A DNA stretch of 64,000 bases from contig NZ_CP165628.1 of assembly GCF_041200025.1 (NCBI RefSeq), positions 2,418,001-2,482,000 on the forward strand, in the 5' to 3' direction. Under the pieces are notes generated by a model. The model was not told the DNA's origin. It saw nothing but the letters and a program-made list of their open reading frames with translations, and searched no databases. How positions within the stretch are numbered: position 1 is the stretch's first letter; the number at the start of each line of letters is the position of its first letter. Below are positions 54,216 to 63,271 of the stretch, piece after piece. The DNA comes from Rouxiella sp. WC2420 (GTDB taxonomy: Bacteria; Pseudomonadota; Gammaproteobacteria; Enterobacterales; Enterobacteriaceae). Position numbers and translations under genes: made by a program.

Positions 54216-56522
54216 TCAGGCAATACGGCGGGTATCGACAATCGCTTCACAGCGGCGAATTGCCACAGGGATAGATTTCGAGGTTGGCGTATGAGTCTGA
54301 TCGCCAAAGCTCGACAGCGGAACCAGTGGGTTGGTTTCCGGATAATAAGCCGCCAGATTACCGCGTGGAATATCGTAGCTAACCAGCTTGAAACCAGAAA
54401 CTTTACGTTCGATACCGTCGCTCCACAGCGTTTCTATCTCAACCAAATCGCCGTCTTTCATGCCGAGATCGGCCAAGTCCTGAGGATGGATAAATAACAC
54501 CTCACGCTGACCATAGACACCGCGATATCGGTCATCAAGGCCGTAAATAGTGGTGTTGTACTGGTCATGTGAGCGCAGCGTTTGCAGAGTAAACGGTGCG
54601 TCGTCATTTTCCATCGGGATCACCCGTTCAGGCAATGGGGCCGCGCTGAAATTAGCTTTTCTGCTTGGCGTATTAAAGCTCAGGTCCGCCGCCGCATTGC
54701 CAAGATAAAAACCGCCTTTAATATCGCAGCGTTTATTGAAATCGTTAAAGCCAGGGATGGTGGCCTCGATATGATTGCGGATCAGATTGTAATCATCCGC
54801 CAGCGCCATAAAGTCGAGATAGCGCTTGCCGAGAACGGCGTCAGCGATACCGCAGACAATAGCAGTTTCAGAACGCTGTTCTTTCGACAGAGGAATGCCT
54901 ACACCCTCCGAGGCGTGCACCATGCTGAAAGAATCCTCAACGGTAATGAACTGTGAGCCGGTGGCTTGCATATCGAGCTCGGTGCGACCCAGAGTAGGCA
55001 ATATCAGCGCTTCATGCCCCGGCGTCAAATGACTGCGATTAAGCTTGGTGCTGATTTGTACAGTCAGATCGCAGTTACTCAGAGCTTGCTCGGTACGTGG
55101 AGTATCCGGTGCGGCGGCGGCCAGATTGCCACCCAGTGCAATCAGTATTTTAACGTCACCGCGCAGCATGGCTTCCAACGCTTCTACGGTGTTATGACCC
55201 GGCTCGCGCGGAGGCGTAAATTTGAAATGATGCTCCAGGCTATCGAGTAGCGGCTTTGGCGCTTTCTCATCGATACCCATGGTGCGGTTGCCTTGCACGT
55301 TGCTGTGGCCACGTACCGGACACAAACCTGCGCCCGGCTTACCCAGTTGCCCAAACAGCAGTTGCAGGTTGGTAATTTCGCGCACGGTTGGCACCGAATG
55401 CTTATGCTGCGTAATGCCCATGGCCCAGGTGCAAATAACCCGTTCAGCGTTCATATAAATGGTGGCCGCTTCGCGAATTTCGAACTCACTCAGCCCAGAC
55501 TGCTGGGTGATTTGTTCCCAGCTGGTCTGATCGACAATCTCCAGATACTCATCCATGCCGTGGCAGTTGGCATCAATAAATTCTTGATCAAACAGGGAAG
55601 GCTCCCCGGAAGCAATTCGTTGACGATGAGTCTGCAACAGCACTTTGACCATACCGCGCACTGCGGCCATATCGCCGCCCAGATTCGGCTGGTAGTAGGC
55701 TGAGCTGATACGACCGGCTTTCGGTGTGACGACTTCCAGCGGTTTTTGCGGATCGGCAAAACGTTCGAGACCGCGCTCACGCAGGGTATTGAAGCTCACC
55801 ACTTTTGCGCCGCGATCGGCAGCGTGGCGCAGGCTGTGCAGCATGCGAGGATGGTTAGTGCCTGGATTCTGGCCAAAAACAAAAATGGCGTCGGCCTTTT
55901 CGAAATCGTCAAGACGAATGGTGCCTTTACCGATACCGATGCTTTGCTTCAGGCCAACGCCGCTGGCCTCGTGGCACATATTGGAGCAATCGGGAAAATT
56001 ATTCGTGCCAAACATGCGGCCAAAGACCTGATAAAGATATGAAGCTTCATTACTTGCACGGCCAGAAGTGTAAAAATCGGCCTGATTTGGGCTTTCGAGT
56101 CCGTTTAAATGGCTGGCAATCAGTGAGAATGCTGCGTCCCAGGTAATGGGTTCGTAATGGTCGGTGGTGCGGTTATAACGCATTGGATGCGTCAGGCGGC
56201 CTTGATACTCGAGGAAATAGTCGCTTTGCTCGCGCAGGGTAGCAACGCTGTGCCGGGCAAAAAACTCGGGTTCAACGGCTTTGCGAGTGGCTTCCCAACT
56301 CACGGCTTTGGCACCGTTTTCGCAGAAACTGAAGGTGCTGTGATTATCGTCACCCCACGCACAGCCAGGGCAGTCGAAGCCGCGACCTTTGTTGACACGC
56401 AACAGGTTGCGCAGGTTGCCAAGGACTTTTTTACTGTCGAAAACGTAACGCGTGGTAGCTTCCAATGAACCCCAGCCACCAGCCGCGCCGGTATAAGGTT
56501 TAATCTCGGATTTGAATTTCAT
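54216..56522 (-). CDS. ydeP: YdeP-family molybdopterin oxidoreductase (FdhF/YdeP)
   Basis: A cytoplasmic formate-dehydrogenase-like oxidoreductase, 768 residues from the ATG at 56522, chosen because the next residues KFKSEIKPYTGAAGGWGS align with E. coli YdeP. Conserved parts: GFDCPGCAWGDDN, ENGAKAVSWE, DFYTSGRASNEASYLYQ, NNFPDCSNMCHEASGVGL, GQNPGTNHPRML, GGNLAAAAPDT and LRSHDQYNTTIYGLDDRYRGVYGQR. There is no in-frame TGA, so no selenocysteine. The N-terminal Cys pair (CPGC) is retained but a full 4Fe-4S set is not obvious. In E. coli YdeP supports acid resistance; its reaction is not known. Confidence 0.93.
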   Translation of the reverse strand: MKFKSEIKPYTGAAGGWGSLEATTRYVFDSKKVLGNLRNLLRVNKGRGFDCPGCAWGDDNHSTFSFCENGAKAVSWEATRKAVEPEFFARHSVATLREQSDYFLEYQGRLTHPMRYNRTTDHYEPITWDAAFSLIASHLNGLESPNQADFYTSGRASNEASYLYQVFGRMFGTNNFPDCSNMCHEASGVGLKQSIGIGKGTIRLDDFEKADAIFVFGQNPGTNHPRMLHSLRHAADRGAKVVSFNTLRERGLERFADPQKPLEVVTPKAGRISSAYYQPNLGGDMAAVRGMVKVLLQTHRQRIASGEPSLFDQEFIDANCHGMDEYLEIVDQTSWEQITQQSGLSEFEIREAATIYMNAERVICTWAMGITQHKHSVPTVREITNLQLLFGQLGKPGAGLCPVRGHSNVQGNRTMGIDEKAPKPLLDSLEHHFKFTPPREPGHNTVEALEAMLRGDVKILIALGGNLAAAAPDTPRTEQALSNCDLTVQISTKLNRSHLTPGHEALILPTLGRTELDMQATGSQFITVEDSFSMVHASEGVGIPLSKEQRSETAIVCGIADAVLGKRYLDFMALADDYNLIRNHIEATIPGFNDFNKRCDIKGGFYLGNAAADLSFNTPSRKANFSAAPLPERVIPMENDDAPFTLQTLRSHDQYNTTIYGLDDRYRGVYGQREVLFIHPQDLADLGMKDGDLVEIETLWSDGIERKVSGFKLVSYDIPRGNLAAYYPETNPLVPLSSFGDQTHTPTSKSIPVAIRRCEAIVDTRRIA

Positions 56523-56857
56523 ATTAGGTCTTCGCAGGTGAGTGTCTGACAATCCCATCCAGCACTAAACTTGAGATTGTTAATTTTATGTCACAATTTT
56601 ATGAGCGATTTGAGAACTCGTCTAATCGAATGTTGTGATAGTGGGATAGAGCGCATCAATGATGGGCTTATTTTTAATGGGGAATTCTGAAATTGTAAGC
56701 AAATGGTTTCATTGTGAAACTTTCAGCAAAGGTCTTATTGTTTAGCTTCTCGATTATTTGATGCAACCTATGCCGCGAAAGGTACAATTCGACCTTGCCC
56801 GGCTGCCCCAATGATTCGGGTTTGGCTGACATTATAAGTGCGTTTGAGGATGATTAA
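56523..56857. other. Divergent intergenic region between ydeP and dacD
   Basis: A 335-bp AT-rich gap that must hold the promoters of two divergent genes. I see no coding sequence, tRNA, clear CRP, Fur or other operator, and no strong hairpin in it. Confidence 0.4.
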
Positions 56858-58027
56858 GTGAAGCGTTTAGTATTGAGTATTTTGTCCGGAGTAATCTGTG
56901 TCTCTGCCAGTAATGCGTGGGCTGTTGCACCGATAGATTTTCAGGTAGTGCCACCCAGCATTGATGCTGCTTCTTTTGTTCTTATGGATTATGCTACCGG
57001 CGATGTACTGGCTTCCGGAAATCCTGACGAACGCCGCAACCCTGCGAGCCTGACTAAATTGATGACAGGATATGTCATCGACCGTGCTCTGGATCAGCAC
57101 AAAATCACCATGGATGACGTGGTTACCGTTCCTCAGGAAGCCTGGGTTGCCGGTAATAAAGTCCTCGCGGGTTCTTCACTGATGTTCCTCAAACCTGGCG
57201 ATCGCGTCACTGTTCGCAACCTGATTCAGGGCATTATCATCGATTCTGGTAACGATGCCTGCGTAGCGATGGCCGACTATGTTGCCGGAAGTCAGGATGC
57301 TTTCGTGGGTATCATGAACCAGTACGTGCAAAAACTCGGTTTGACCAACTCGCATTTCGAAACCGTTCACGGTCTTGATGCTCCGGGTCAGTTCACCACG
57401 TCATACGATCTAGCCAAGCTCTCGCGCGCCATTATCGGCGGAGAACCTGAGGAATATCATATGTATGACGAGAAATCCCTGACCTATGACAATATCACTC
57501 AACAGAACCGTAATGGTCTGCTGTGGGACAAAAGCCTCAACGTCGATGGTTTGAAAACCGGCCATACCGAAACTGCAGGTTTCAACATTATTGCCTCTGC
57601 GACCGAAGGCAACCGTCGTTTAATCGCGGTGGTCATGGGCGGCAAAAGCTCGAAAGGGCGTGAAGAGCAGGCGCGCAAACTACTGACCTGGGGCTTCCGC
57701 GAATTCACCAGCATGCAGGTGTTTAAAGCCGGTCAGAGCGTGTCCACCGAGAAGGTCTGGTTCGGTGATAAACCACAGATTAAAGTCGGCAGCCTTAGTG
57801 ATGTTTATCTAAATATCCCTCAGGCAGACAGCGAGAAGGTTAAAGCGCAGTACGTGCTGAACAATCAACAGATTGATGCACCGCTGACCAAGGGGCAAGA
57901 CGTAGGGACCATTAATATTGTCGATAACGGCAAAATCGTTAAGACAGTGCCATTGGTTGCGTTGGAAGATTTGCCAAAAGGCGGCATTGTTAGCCGCGCT
58001 ATCGATTATATCAAGTTGAAGATCTAA
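56858..58027 (+). CDS. dacD: D-alanyl-D-alanine carboxypeptidase (PBP6b)
   Basis: A class C low-molecular-weight penicillin-binding protein, 389 residues, that removes the terminal D-Ala of peptidoglycan stem peptides. It begins with GTG (AGGA ahead). A signal peptide covers about 1-22 (ending NAWA). The active-site motifs are present: SLTK (Ser64, Lys67), SGN in IIIDSGNDAC, and KTG in GLKTGHTETAG. The sequence RNPASLTKLMTGYVIDRALD and NITQQNRNGLLWDKSLNVDG place it with DacD rather than DacA or DacC. The C-terminal beta domain (about 280-365) and an amphipathic tail (SRAIDYIKLKI) for membrane attachment follow. Confidence 0.92.
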   Translation: MKRLVLSILSGVICVSASNAWAVAPIDFQVVPPSIDAASFVLMDYATGDVLASGNPDERRNPASLTKLMTGYVIDRALDQHKITMDDVVTVPQEAWVAGNKVLAGSSLMFLKPGDRVTVRNLIQGIIIDSGNDACVAMADYVAGSQDAFVGIMNQYVQKLGLTNSHFETVHGLDAPGQFTTSYDLAKLSRAIIGGEPEEYHMYDEKSLTYDNITQQNRNGLLWDKSLNVDGLKTGHTETAGFNIIASATEGNRRLIAVVMGGKSSKGREEQARKLLTWGFREFTSMQVFKAGQSVSTEKVWFGDKPQIKVGSLSDVYLNIPQADSEKVKAQYVLNNQQIDAPLTKGQDVGTINIVDNGKIVKTVPLVALEDLPKGGIVSRAIDYIKLKI

Positions 58028-58040
58028 CTGATCAAAATGA

Positions 58041-58072
58041 TAAATAACCTGTACTGAAGTGCAGGTTATTTA
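58041..58072. terminator. Bidirectional terminator after dacD
   Basis: TAAATAACCTG (58041-58051) and CAGGTTATTTA (58062-58072) are perfect 11-bp arms with a 10-base loop. The right arm overlaps the end of the convergent Rap1a-like gene, whose stop codon lies at 58066-58068. Confidence 0.75.
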
Positions 58073-58503
58073 TCTCCCTGTTGATTATCTGGCAATTTTT
58101 CCTTTTTACAGCCAAGAACCTGTAATGAGGCTACCAGGAACGGCAGCGCGGGCTTTTTCCACTCATCATTGTTCTCTATTCTAGTATTCACCTCTGCCAG
58201 AATTTGTCGGTATGATAACGGAGGGCAAACGCCATTGCCGTTATTTGAAGCTGATTGTGTCGCCGCAGCCATAAATCCAATACACAGTTCTCTTTGCGCA
58301 TCGGCAGCTTTGGTTCCTACATACTCAGCACCATTAAAACATTGGCGATAAATATCTCCAATCGTTGGTGTTACGGTTGCGACTTGCTCTCCCTGAGCGG
58401 GAACGATGGTTCTGTCTAACGCATCGTCCGCTTGTGCAACCTGAAGAGAGCTAAATGAAATGAGCAATGTGCCTAATATAATATGCTTAATGTTAGTAGT
58501 CAT
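58066..58503 (-). CDS. Rap1a/Tai-like immunity-type protein, secreted
   Basis: A small secreted protein of 145 residues with a Sec signal (about 1-25, ending QVAQADD). The mature part matches the Rap1a/Tai pattern in spacing: IGDIYRQCFNGAEY, a LCIGFMAAATQSA helix, VCPPLSYRQILAEV, then WKKPALPFLVASLQVLGCKK, with four conserved cysteines likely forming disulfides in the periplasm. Family members neutralise type VI secretion amidase toxins. No T6SS or amidase gene is adjacent, so it may be an orphan immunity gene or serve another function. Its last codons overlap the terminator shared with dacD. Confidence 0.6.
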   Translation of the reverse strand: MTTNIKHIILGTLLISFSSLQVAQADDALDRTIVPAQGEQVATVTPTIGDIYRQCFNGAEYVGTKAADAQRELCIGFMAAATQSASNNGNGVCPPLSYRQILAEVNTRIENNDEWKKPALPFLVASLQVLGCKKEKLPDNQQGDK

Positions 58504-58649
58504 ATTCCACCACTCTCAAAAGGGGAACTTGAAAGTTAACTCTATAACGTAGTTAAGTAAAGATCGTCCTTACTGTTCAGCGATAAACTTTTCTCATTTT
58601 TCATACCTGATATACTTTCATCAATAATTCTTATGGGCCTGACGGTTTT

Positions 58650-59570
58650 ATGGACATAAAGCAACTTCAATATCTATGTAATTTAGAAAGAGAAAAGCAT
58701 TTTGGACGTGCTGCCGAAGCCAGTTTTGTCAGCCAGCCCACCTTGTCGATGCGATTAAAGAATCTTGAGAAAGAATTAGATCTTAATTTAATCAACCGCG
58801 GCAATAATTTCGAAGGTTTTACTGCCGAGGGCGTCAGAGTATTGAGCTGGGCGCGCGAGATTGTTTCTGTCTATGAAGGATTGAAGCTGGAAGTGGCTTC
58901 GCTAAAGCAGGGGCTGAGCGGGACCTTGCGCATTGGTGTGATGCCTCAGTGCAGCATTTCCCTTGCTGCGCTGCTTAAAGGTATTGGTCAGCAACATTCC
59001 GGGCTTGAATATCGCGTTTCTGAGGTCAGTGCCGACCAGCTGATTGAGGCGTTGAGCAGCCACTCAGTAGATATTGGCATTGGTTTTTTTGAGTTTTCGA
59101 CGCTCAATGAATTGAAATTTCAGCTTTTCCCATTGCAAGACGGCGGCGTGGATCTGATTTATCATCCTGAACACTTCCCGCAGCTTCAAGCGTTTAGCCA
59201 GATGAGTGCGCAGCAGGTCGCCGAGCTGCCTTTGTGTCTTTCGGAACCGAGCCGCTATTTTCGGCGCTATCTCGACAATTTCTTCCGCACTAACGGTCTT
59301 GAACTGCATCCGATCCTTGAGAGTAGCTCGATTTTCCAACTGATGCAGGGCGTATTTGTTGGGCTGGGCTGTGCGCTGGTGCCTCGTGGACATTTGATTG
59401 ATGACATGACCCCGGCGCTAAAACGTTGCGCTCTTGATATAGCCCCGATGAGCCGCCACGCCGCGCTGGTGGTGGCAGAAGCCGGAAGGGCGACGCCGTT
59501 GGCCCAGCACTTCTTTGGTGCCGCCAGTCAGTGGCTGGCAACGCAAAGTGTCGATTTCACAGGTCGTTGA
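58650..59570 (+). CDS. LysR-family transcriptional regulator
   Basis: A LysR regulator of 306 residues, the usual length. HTH region MDIKQLQYLCNLEREKHFGRAAEASFVSQPTLSMRLKNLEKEL spans about 1-45 with the recognition helix near QPTLSMRLKNLE. The effector domain begins at about 90 (GTLRIGVMPQC). It lacks the OxyR redox-cysteine region (only one Cys, in LPLCLSEPS, at that area), so it is not OxyR. It is divergent from the Rap1a-like gene and upstream of the DUF2501 gene; a regulatory link to either is only positional. Confidence 0.9.
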   Translation: MDIKQLQYLCNLEREKHFGRAAEASFVSQPTLSMRLKNLEKELDLNLINRGNNFEGFTAEGVRVLSWAREIVSVYEGLKLEVASLKQGLSGTLRIGVMPQCSISLAALLKGIGQQHSGLEYRVSEVSADQLIEALSSHSVDIGIGFFEFSTLNELKFQLFPLQDGGVDLIYHPEHFPQLQAFSQMSAQQVAELPLCLSEPSRYFRRYLDNFFRTNGLELHPILESSSIFQLMQGVFVGLGCALVPRGHLIDDMTPALKRCALDIAPMSRHAALVVAEAGRATPLAQHFFGAASQWLATQSVDFTGR

Positions 59571-59683
59571 ATTTGAGCCTCATGATGCGGTCGATTCCTA
59601 TTGCGCAAGCCCGGCATTCGCGACAAGCTAAATTCGATTAAGTTAAATGTTTCCCAATAAACGCAAAATGGATGGAGCAAAAG

Positions 59684-60196
59684 ATGAAAGCATTTCATAC
59701 CAGCATACTCGCCCTGGCAGCAGGTGGACTTCTCATTGCAGGGGGCGCGCAGGCGGCTAGTAATCTTCTTGGGCAGCTGTCTGACGCCGCGACTCAGCAA
59801 CTCAGCGGTAACAGTGGCAGCAGCACAAGCGGCAGCGGTTATTCGATGGGGCAACTTACTTCACTGCTAAACGGTAGCAGCAGTAATTTGACCTCCAAGA
59901 GCAGCACCAATGCGGCTGGCGTACTGCAATATTGCGTACAGAATAATGTCCTGTCAGCAACCAGTGCGACATCAGTCAAAGACAAGCTGGTAAGCAAACT
60001 CGGTATCCAGGATAGTTCGACGACACAGAAAGCAGATTATCAGGACGGTATTAACGGTATTTTGCACACCGGCACGGGTCAAAACGTGGATTTAAATAGT
60101 TTAGGTGGCGGAACTGCCGGGTTATCGCAGATCAAAGAGAAGGTGAAAACCAAAGCCTGCAACGTGGTGCTTAAACAGGCGAAATCTTTCCTGTAA
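59684..60196 (+). CDS. DUF2501 family exported protein (YjjA-like)
   Basis: A secreted protein of 170 residues; the ATG at 59684 is preferred over one four codons earlier because GGAG is correctly spaced. The signal peptide is about 1-25 with the hydrophobic core ILALAAGGLLIAGGAQA. The mature part has a Ser/Gly-rich stretch (about 45-75) and a C-terminal helix-rich region with ILHTGTGQNVDLNSLGGGT. It resembles E. coli YjjA (DUF2501), whose function is unknown. It is convergent with nth, with a hairpin between them. Confidence 0.8.
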   Translation: MKAFHTSILALAAGGLLIAGGAQAASNLLGQLSDAATQQLSGNSGSSTSGSGYSMGQLTSLLNGSSSNLTSKSSTNAAGVLQYCVQNNVLSATSATSVKDKLVSKLGIQDSSTTQKADYQDGINGILHTGTGQNVDLNSLGGGTAGLSQIKEKVKTKACNVVLKQAKSFL

Positions 60197-60217
60197 TTTC
60201 AATTAGTCGATGTTAAA

Positions 60218-60238
60218 AGGGCGTACAGTGTGCGCCCT
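60218..60238. terminator. Hairpin between DUF2501 gene and nth
   Basis: AGGGCG (60218-60223) and CGCCCT (60233-60238) form a 6-bp GC-rich stem that extends by weaker pairs, in the gap of two convergent genes. The leftward side is followed by TTTTAA, fitting a terminator for the rsx-nth operon. Confidence 0.55.
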
Positions 60239-60250
60239 AAATTGTTTGCA

Positions 60251-60895
60251 TTAACCTTCCGGATAAACCTTTTCTTTACTCTCGCACAAATCCTCAATAA
60301 TGCAGGACCCGCAGCGCGGCTTGCGCGCGACGCAGGTATAGCGGCCGTGCAAGATAAACCAGTGATGACAGTCGAGTTTAAATTCAGTGGGAACCACTTT
60401 CAGCAGTCGATCTTCTACTTTCTCGACCGTTTCGCCGGGAGCAAAACGCGTGCGGTTACAGACGCGGAAAATGTGGGTATCGACGGCAATCGTCGGCCAG
60501 CCAAATGCCGTGTTCAAAACCACGTTTGCAGTTTTGCGCCCAACGCCAGGCAGCGCTTCAAGCGCCGCGCGGTCTTCGGGAACGATCCCTTGGTGCTGGT
60601 CGAGCAGAATACGGCAGGTTTTAATCACATTCTCGGCTTTGGAATTAAACAGGCCGATAGTCTTGATATATTCCTTAACACCGTCGACGCCGAGGTCCCA
60701 AAGGGTCTGCGGCGTATTGGCCACCGGATACAGTTTAGCGGTGGCCTTGTTGACACTGACGTCAGTGGCCTGAGCCGATAACAGCACCGCAATCAACAGC
60801 TCGAAGGGCGTGGTATAAACCAGCTCGGTTGTCGGATGGGGATTGTTTTCGCGCAAACGTTCAAGAATGCTGATGCGTTTTTCTTTGTTCATCAA
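60251..60895 (-). CDS. nth: Endonuclease III (DNA glycosylase/AP lyase)
   Basis: Removes oxidised pyrimidines from DNA and nicks at the resulting abasic site. It has 214 residues, near the E. coli 211. The helix-hairpin-helix with the catalytic lysine is [15 protein letters not shown], and the catalytic Asp lies in AVDTHIFRV. The C-terminal 4Fe-4S motif is Cys-x6-Cys-x2-Cys-x5-Cys in [18 protein letters not shown]. It overlaps the rsxE end by four bases (ATGA), as in related genomes, and is the last gene of the rsx operon. Confidence 0.97.
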   Translation of the reverse strand: MMNKEKRISILERLRENNPHPTTELVYTTPFELLIAVLLSAQATDVSVNKATAKLYPVANTPQTLWDLGVDGVKEYIKTIGLFNSKAENVIKTCRILLDQHQGIVPEDRAALEALPGVGRKTANVVLNTAFGWPTIAVDTHIFRVCNRTRFAPGETVEKVEDRLLKVVPTEFKLDCHHWFILHGRYTCVARKPRCGSCIIEDLCESKEKVYPEG

Positions 60896-61584
60896 GCCTT
60901 CTCGGTATTGCCTTGCGGAAGCTGATGCGCAGCACGCGCTTCGGCACGGGCTTTCATGCGCTGGTCGATCAGGTATTTTCCTGCCAATAGCATTCCCAGA
61001 CCGATAAACGCCCCCGGTGGCAGCATCGCCAGCAAGAAGGGGTTATCGAGATGGATAACCTGAACGCGCAGCACTTTGGCCCACGGGCCAAGCAACAGGT
61101 CAGCACCGTTGAACAGCACGCCAGAGCCGAGAATTTCACGCATCGAACCGAGAACAAACATGGCTCCGGTGGCACCAAGGCCGGTCATCATGCCGTCAAG
61201 TGCGGCCAAATGTATCGGACTATTGGCCGCCACCGCTTCGGCACGGCCCACCACAATGCAGTTGGTGACAATAAGCGGAATGAAAATCCCCAGCGCTTCG
61301 TACAGGGCAAAAGCGTAAGCGTTGATCAGCATCTGCACGGTACTGACTACCGAGGCGATAATCAGCACGTAAATCGGGATGCGGATCTCGTTGGGTACCC
61401 AGCGACGGAACGCCGAGATCATCGCGTTGGTGCAGGTCAGCACCATGGTGGTTGCCAGACCCAGACCCAGGGCGTTGGTTGCCGTCGAGGTGACCGCCAG
61501 CAAAGGGCAGAGGCCGAGTAATTGAACCAGGGCGGAGTTGTTTTTCCACAGCCCGTTAACGATTAATGTTTTTGCTTCACTCAT
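60892..61584 (-). CDS. rsxE: Electron transport complex subunit RsxE
   Basis: A membrane subunit of the RsxABCDGE (Rnf-type) complex, which in E. coli helps keep the SoxR iron-sulfur clusters reduced. It has 230 residues from the ATG at 61584 ([20 protein letters not shown], as in homologues) and about six transmembrane helices. Conserved parts are [21 protein letters not shown] and [16 protein letters not shown]. Its start overlaps the rsxG end by eight bases, and nth overlaps its end. Confidence 0.95.
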   Translation of the reverse strand: MSEAKTLIVNGLWKNNSALVQLLGLCPLLAVTSTATNALGLGLATTMVLTCTNAMISAFRRWVPNEIRIPIYVLIIASVVSTVQMLINAYAFALYEALGIFIPLIVTNCIVVGRAEAVAANSPIHLAALDGMMTGLGATGAMFVLGSMREILGSGVLFNGADLLLGPWAKVLRVQVIHLDNPFLLAMLPPGAFIGLGMLLAGKYLIDQRMKARAEARAAHQLPQGNTEKA

Positions 61585-62215
61585 CACGTGCTCCACAAGG
61601 GGTGAGGTGGGAAAGCTGCGCAGGCACAGTTTCGATAAACAGTGCGGTGCGTTTTACAGAGCGGACCACGGCCCGAGGTGTAATAGTCGCACCGGTAAAT
61701 TGGTCAAACATGCCGCCATCTTTTTTAACCGCCCAGCGAGTATCGTTGGCACCGTTAATGGTTTGATTGGCGAAGCTTTTGATCCAGTCGGAAATTCGCA
61801 CTTCAATTTTGTCACCGAGGCCCGGCGTTTCATGCTGTTCCAGTACGCGCGTACCGTATACCTTGCCATGGAAATCGGCGGCAACCAATAGCTGAATCGC
61901 CCCTGAGTAGCCGTCTGGCGCGGTGGTTTCAACCACTGCCGCCACCGGCTGGCCATTTTTTCGCGCCAGATACATGCGATGCGGTGTCTCGGTGCCCAGC
62001 GATTCATTGGTGACGTTGTAACACTCTTGCTGCATGATGTTGTCATACACGCTAGCGGGAATAACCTGATCAAACAGCGACTTTTGCGAAAGCATTGCCT
62101 GATGGGCAATCGTCGGCTTGGTCAACAGATTCACCAAGGCAGTCATACCGGTCATGAGCACGCCAAAAAAAGCCAGCGTCAGTCCATAGCGGCGCATTGT
62201 TGCAAACATACTCAT
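61577..62215 (-). CDS. rsxG: Electron transport complex subunit RsxG
   Basis: The FMN-carrying periplasmic-facing subunit of the Rsx complex, 212 residues. One N-terminal transmembrane helix (about 10-30) is followed by the soluble flavin domain with [38 protein letters not shown] and the flavinylation site [12 protein letters not shown], where FMN is attached to the Thr. It lies between rsxD and rsxE. Confidence 0.95.
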   Translation of the reverse strand: MSMFATMRRYGLTLAFFGVLMTGMTALVNLLTKPTIAHQAMLSQKSLFDQVIPASVYDNIMQQECYNVTNESLGTETPHRMYLARKNGQPVAAVVETTAPDGYSGAIQLLVAADFHGKVYGTRVLEQHETPGLGDKIEVRISDWIKSFANQTINGANDTRWAVKKDGGMFDQFTGATITPRAVVRSVKRTALFIETVPAQLSHLTPCGARDE

Positions 62216-62218
62216 TCC

Positions 62219-63271
62219 TTAACGATGTCCGTAAACGCGTGGCTGGGTGTAATGGTCAATCAATGGGACCGTGATATTCGCCAGCAGTACGGCAAAAGCC
62301 ACGCCATCAGGATAACCACCGTAAGCGCGGATCAGCCAAACCAGCAGGCCAATAAGTGCGCCAAAGATAAGGCGGCCTTTCGGCGTAGTGGACGCGGTAA
62401 CCGGGTCAGTGGCAATAAAGAACGCGCCAAGCATTGTTGCACCCGAGAACAGGCCAATCAGCGGCGGCGAGTAACTTCCCGGCGCGAGCCACCATGCCAG
62501 CGTGCCGCAGAAGGTCATCATGACCAGCATGCTCACCGGGATGTGCCAGCTGATAATACGTCGCCACATCAGATAAAGGCCCCCGACCAGGAAGCTGAGA
62601 TTAACCCACTGCCAGCCCAAACCGGCAAGCACACCGCTGAACATCGGCCCGTCGAGTACTTGTCTGGCGGTATGACCCGCGCGTAAACCCGTTTTAAAGC
62701 CGTCAAGCGGGGTGGCTTGAGTGATGCCGTCCACATTTTGTTGCAGCTGGTAGGCAGTCATATTTTGCGAATCGTGACCGCCAAAAATGGTCATCAGTGT
62801 ATCGGTAAAGCCGATGTGATGCGCCTGCAAGGCATCCGGCGGCAGCCAGGTAGTCATCTGCACCGGGAAAGAAATCAGCAGCACGACATAACCCACCATG
62901 GCTGGGTTGAAAGGGTTCTGACCCAGACCGCCATAAAGCTGTTTGGCAATGATAATGGCAAAAATCATACCGATTACTATCATCCACCACGGAGCCAGCG
63001 GTGGCAGGCTGACGCCCAGCAGGACTGCCGTGAGCAGGGCGGTATTATCGCCGAGACGTTTGGCAACCGGCATTTTTCGCAGCTGTAACACCGCACCTTC
63101 GGCGAGCAAGGAAATGATTATCGCCAAAGCAATCTGCACCAATGTGCCATAACCAAAATACCAGACTTGGGCTGCTATTCCTGGAATACAGGCCAACACA
63201 ACCATCAGCATAATCGAGCTGGTGCTCTGCCGATTGTGGGTAAAAGGAGAACTCGCGATTCTAAAAGCCAT
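62219..63271 (-). CDS. rsxD: Electron transport complex subunit RsxD
   Basis: A membrane subunit of the Rsx complex, 350 residues with about ten helices. The covalent FMN site is in the [21 protein letters not shown] segment (Thr of SGAT). Other conserved parts: [47 protein letters not shown] and the C-terminal [17 protein letters not shown]. Its ATG directly follows the rsxC stop codon with no gap; rsxG begins three bases after its stop. Confidence 0.95.
   Translation of the reverse strand: MAFRIASSPFTHNRQSTSSIMLMVVLACIPGIAAQVWYFGYGTLVQIALAIIISLLAEGAVLQLRKMPVAKRLGDNTALLTAVLLGVSLPPLAPWWMIVIGMIFAIIIAKQLYGGLGQNPFNPAMVGYVVLLISFPVQMTTWLPPDALQAHHIGFTDTLMTIFGGHDSQNMTAYQLQQNVDGITQATPLDGFKTGLRAGHTARQVLDGPMFSGVLAGLGWQWVNLSFLVGGLYLMWRRIISWHIPVSMLVMMTFCGTLAWWLAPGSYSPPLIGLFSGATMLGAFFIATDPVTASTTPKGRLIFGALIGLLVWLIRAYGGYPDGVAFAVLLANITVPLIDHYTQPRVYGHR

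Noticed and set aside
54216-56522. Selenocysteine formate dehydrogenase
   Set aside because: No in-frame TGA occurs and the sequence follows YdeP; the active-site region has no Sec codon.
58650-59570. OxyR
   Set aside because: The protein is LysR-type but lacks the paired redox cysteines and the surrounding OxyR motif.
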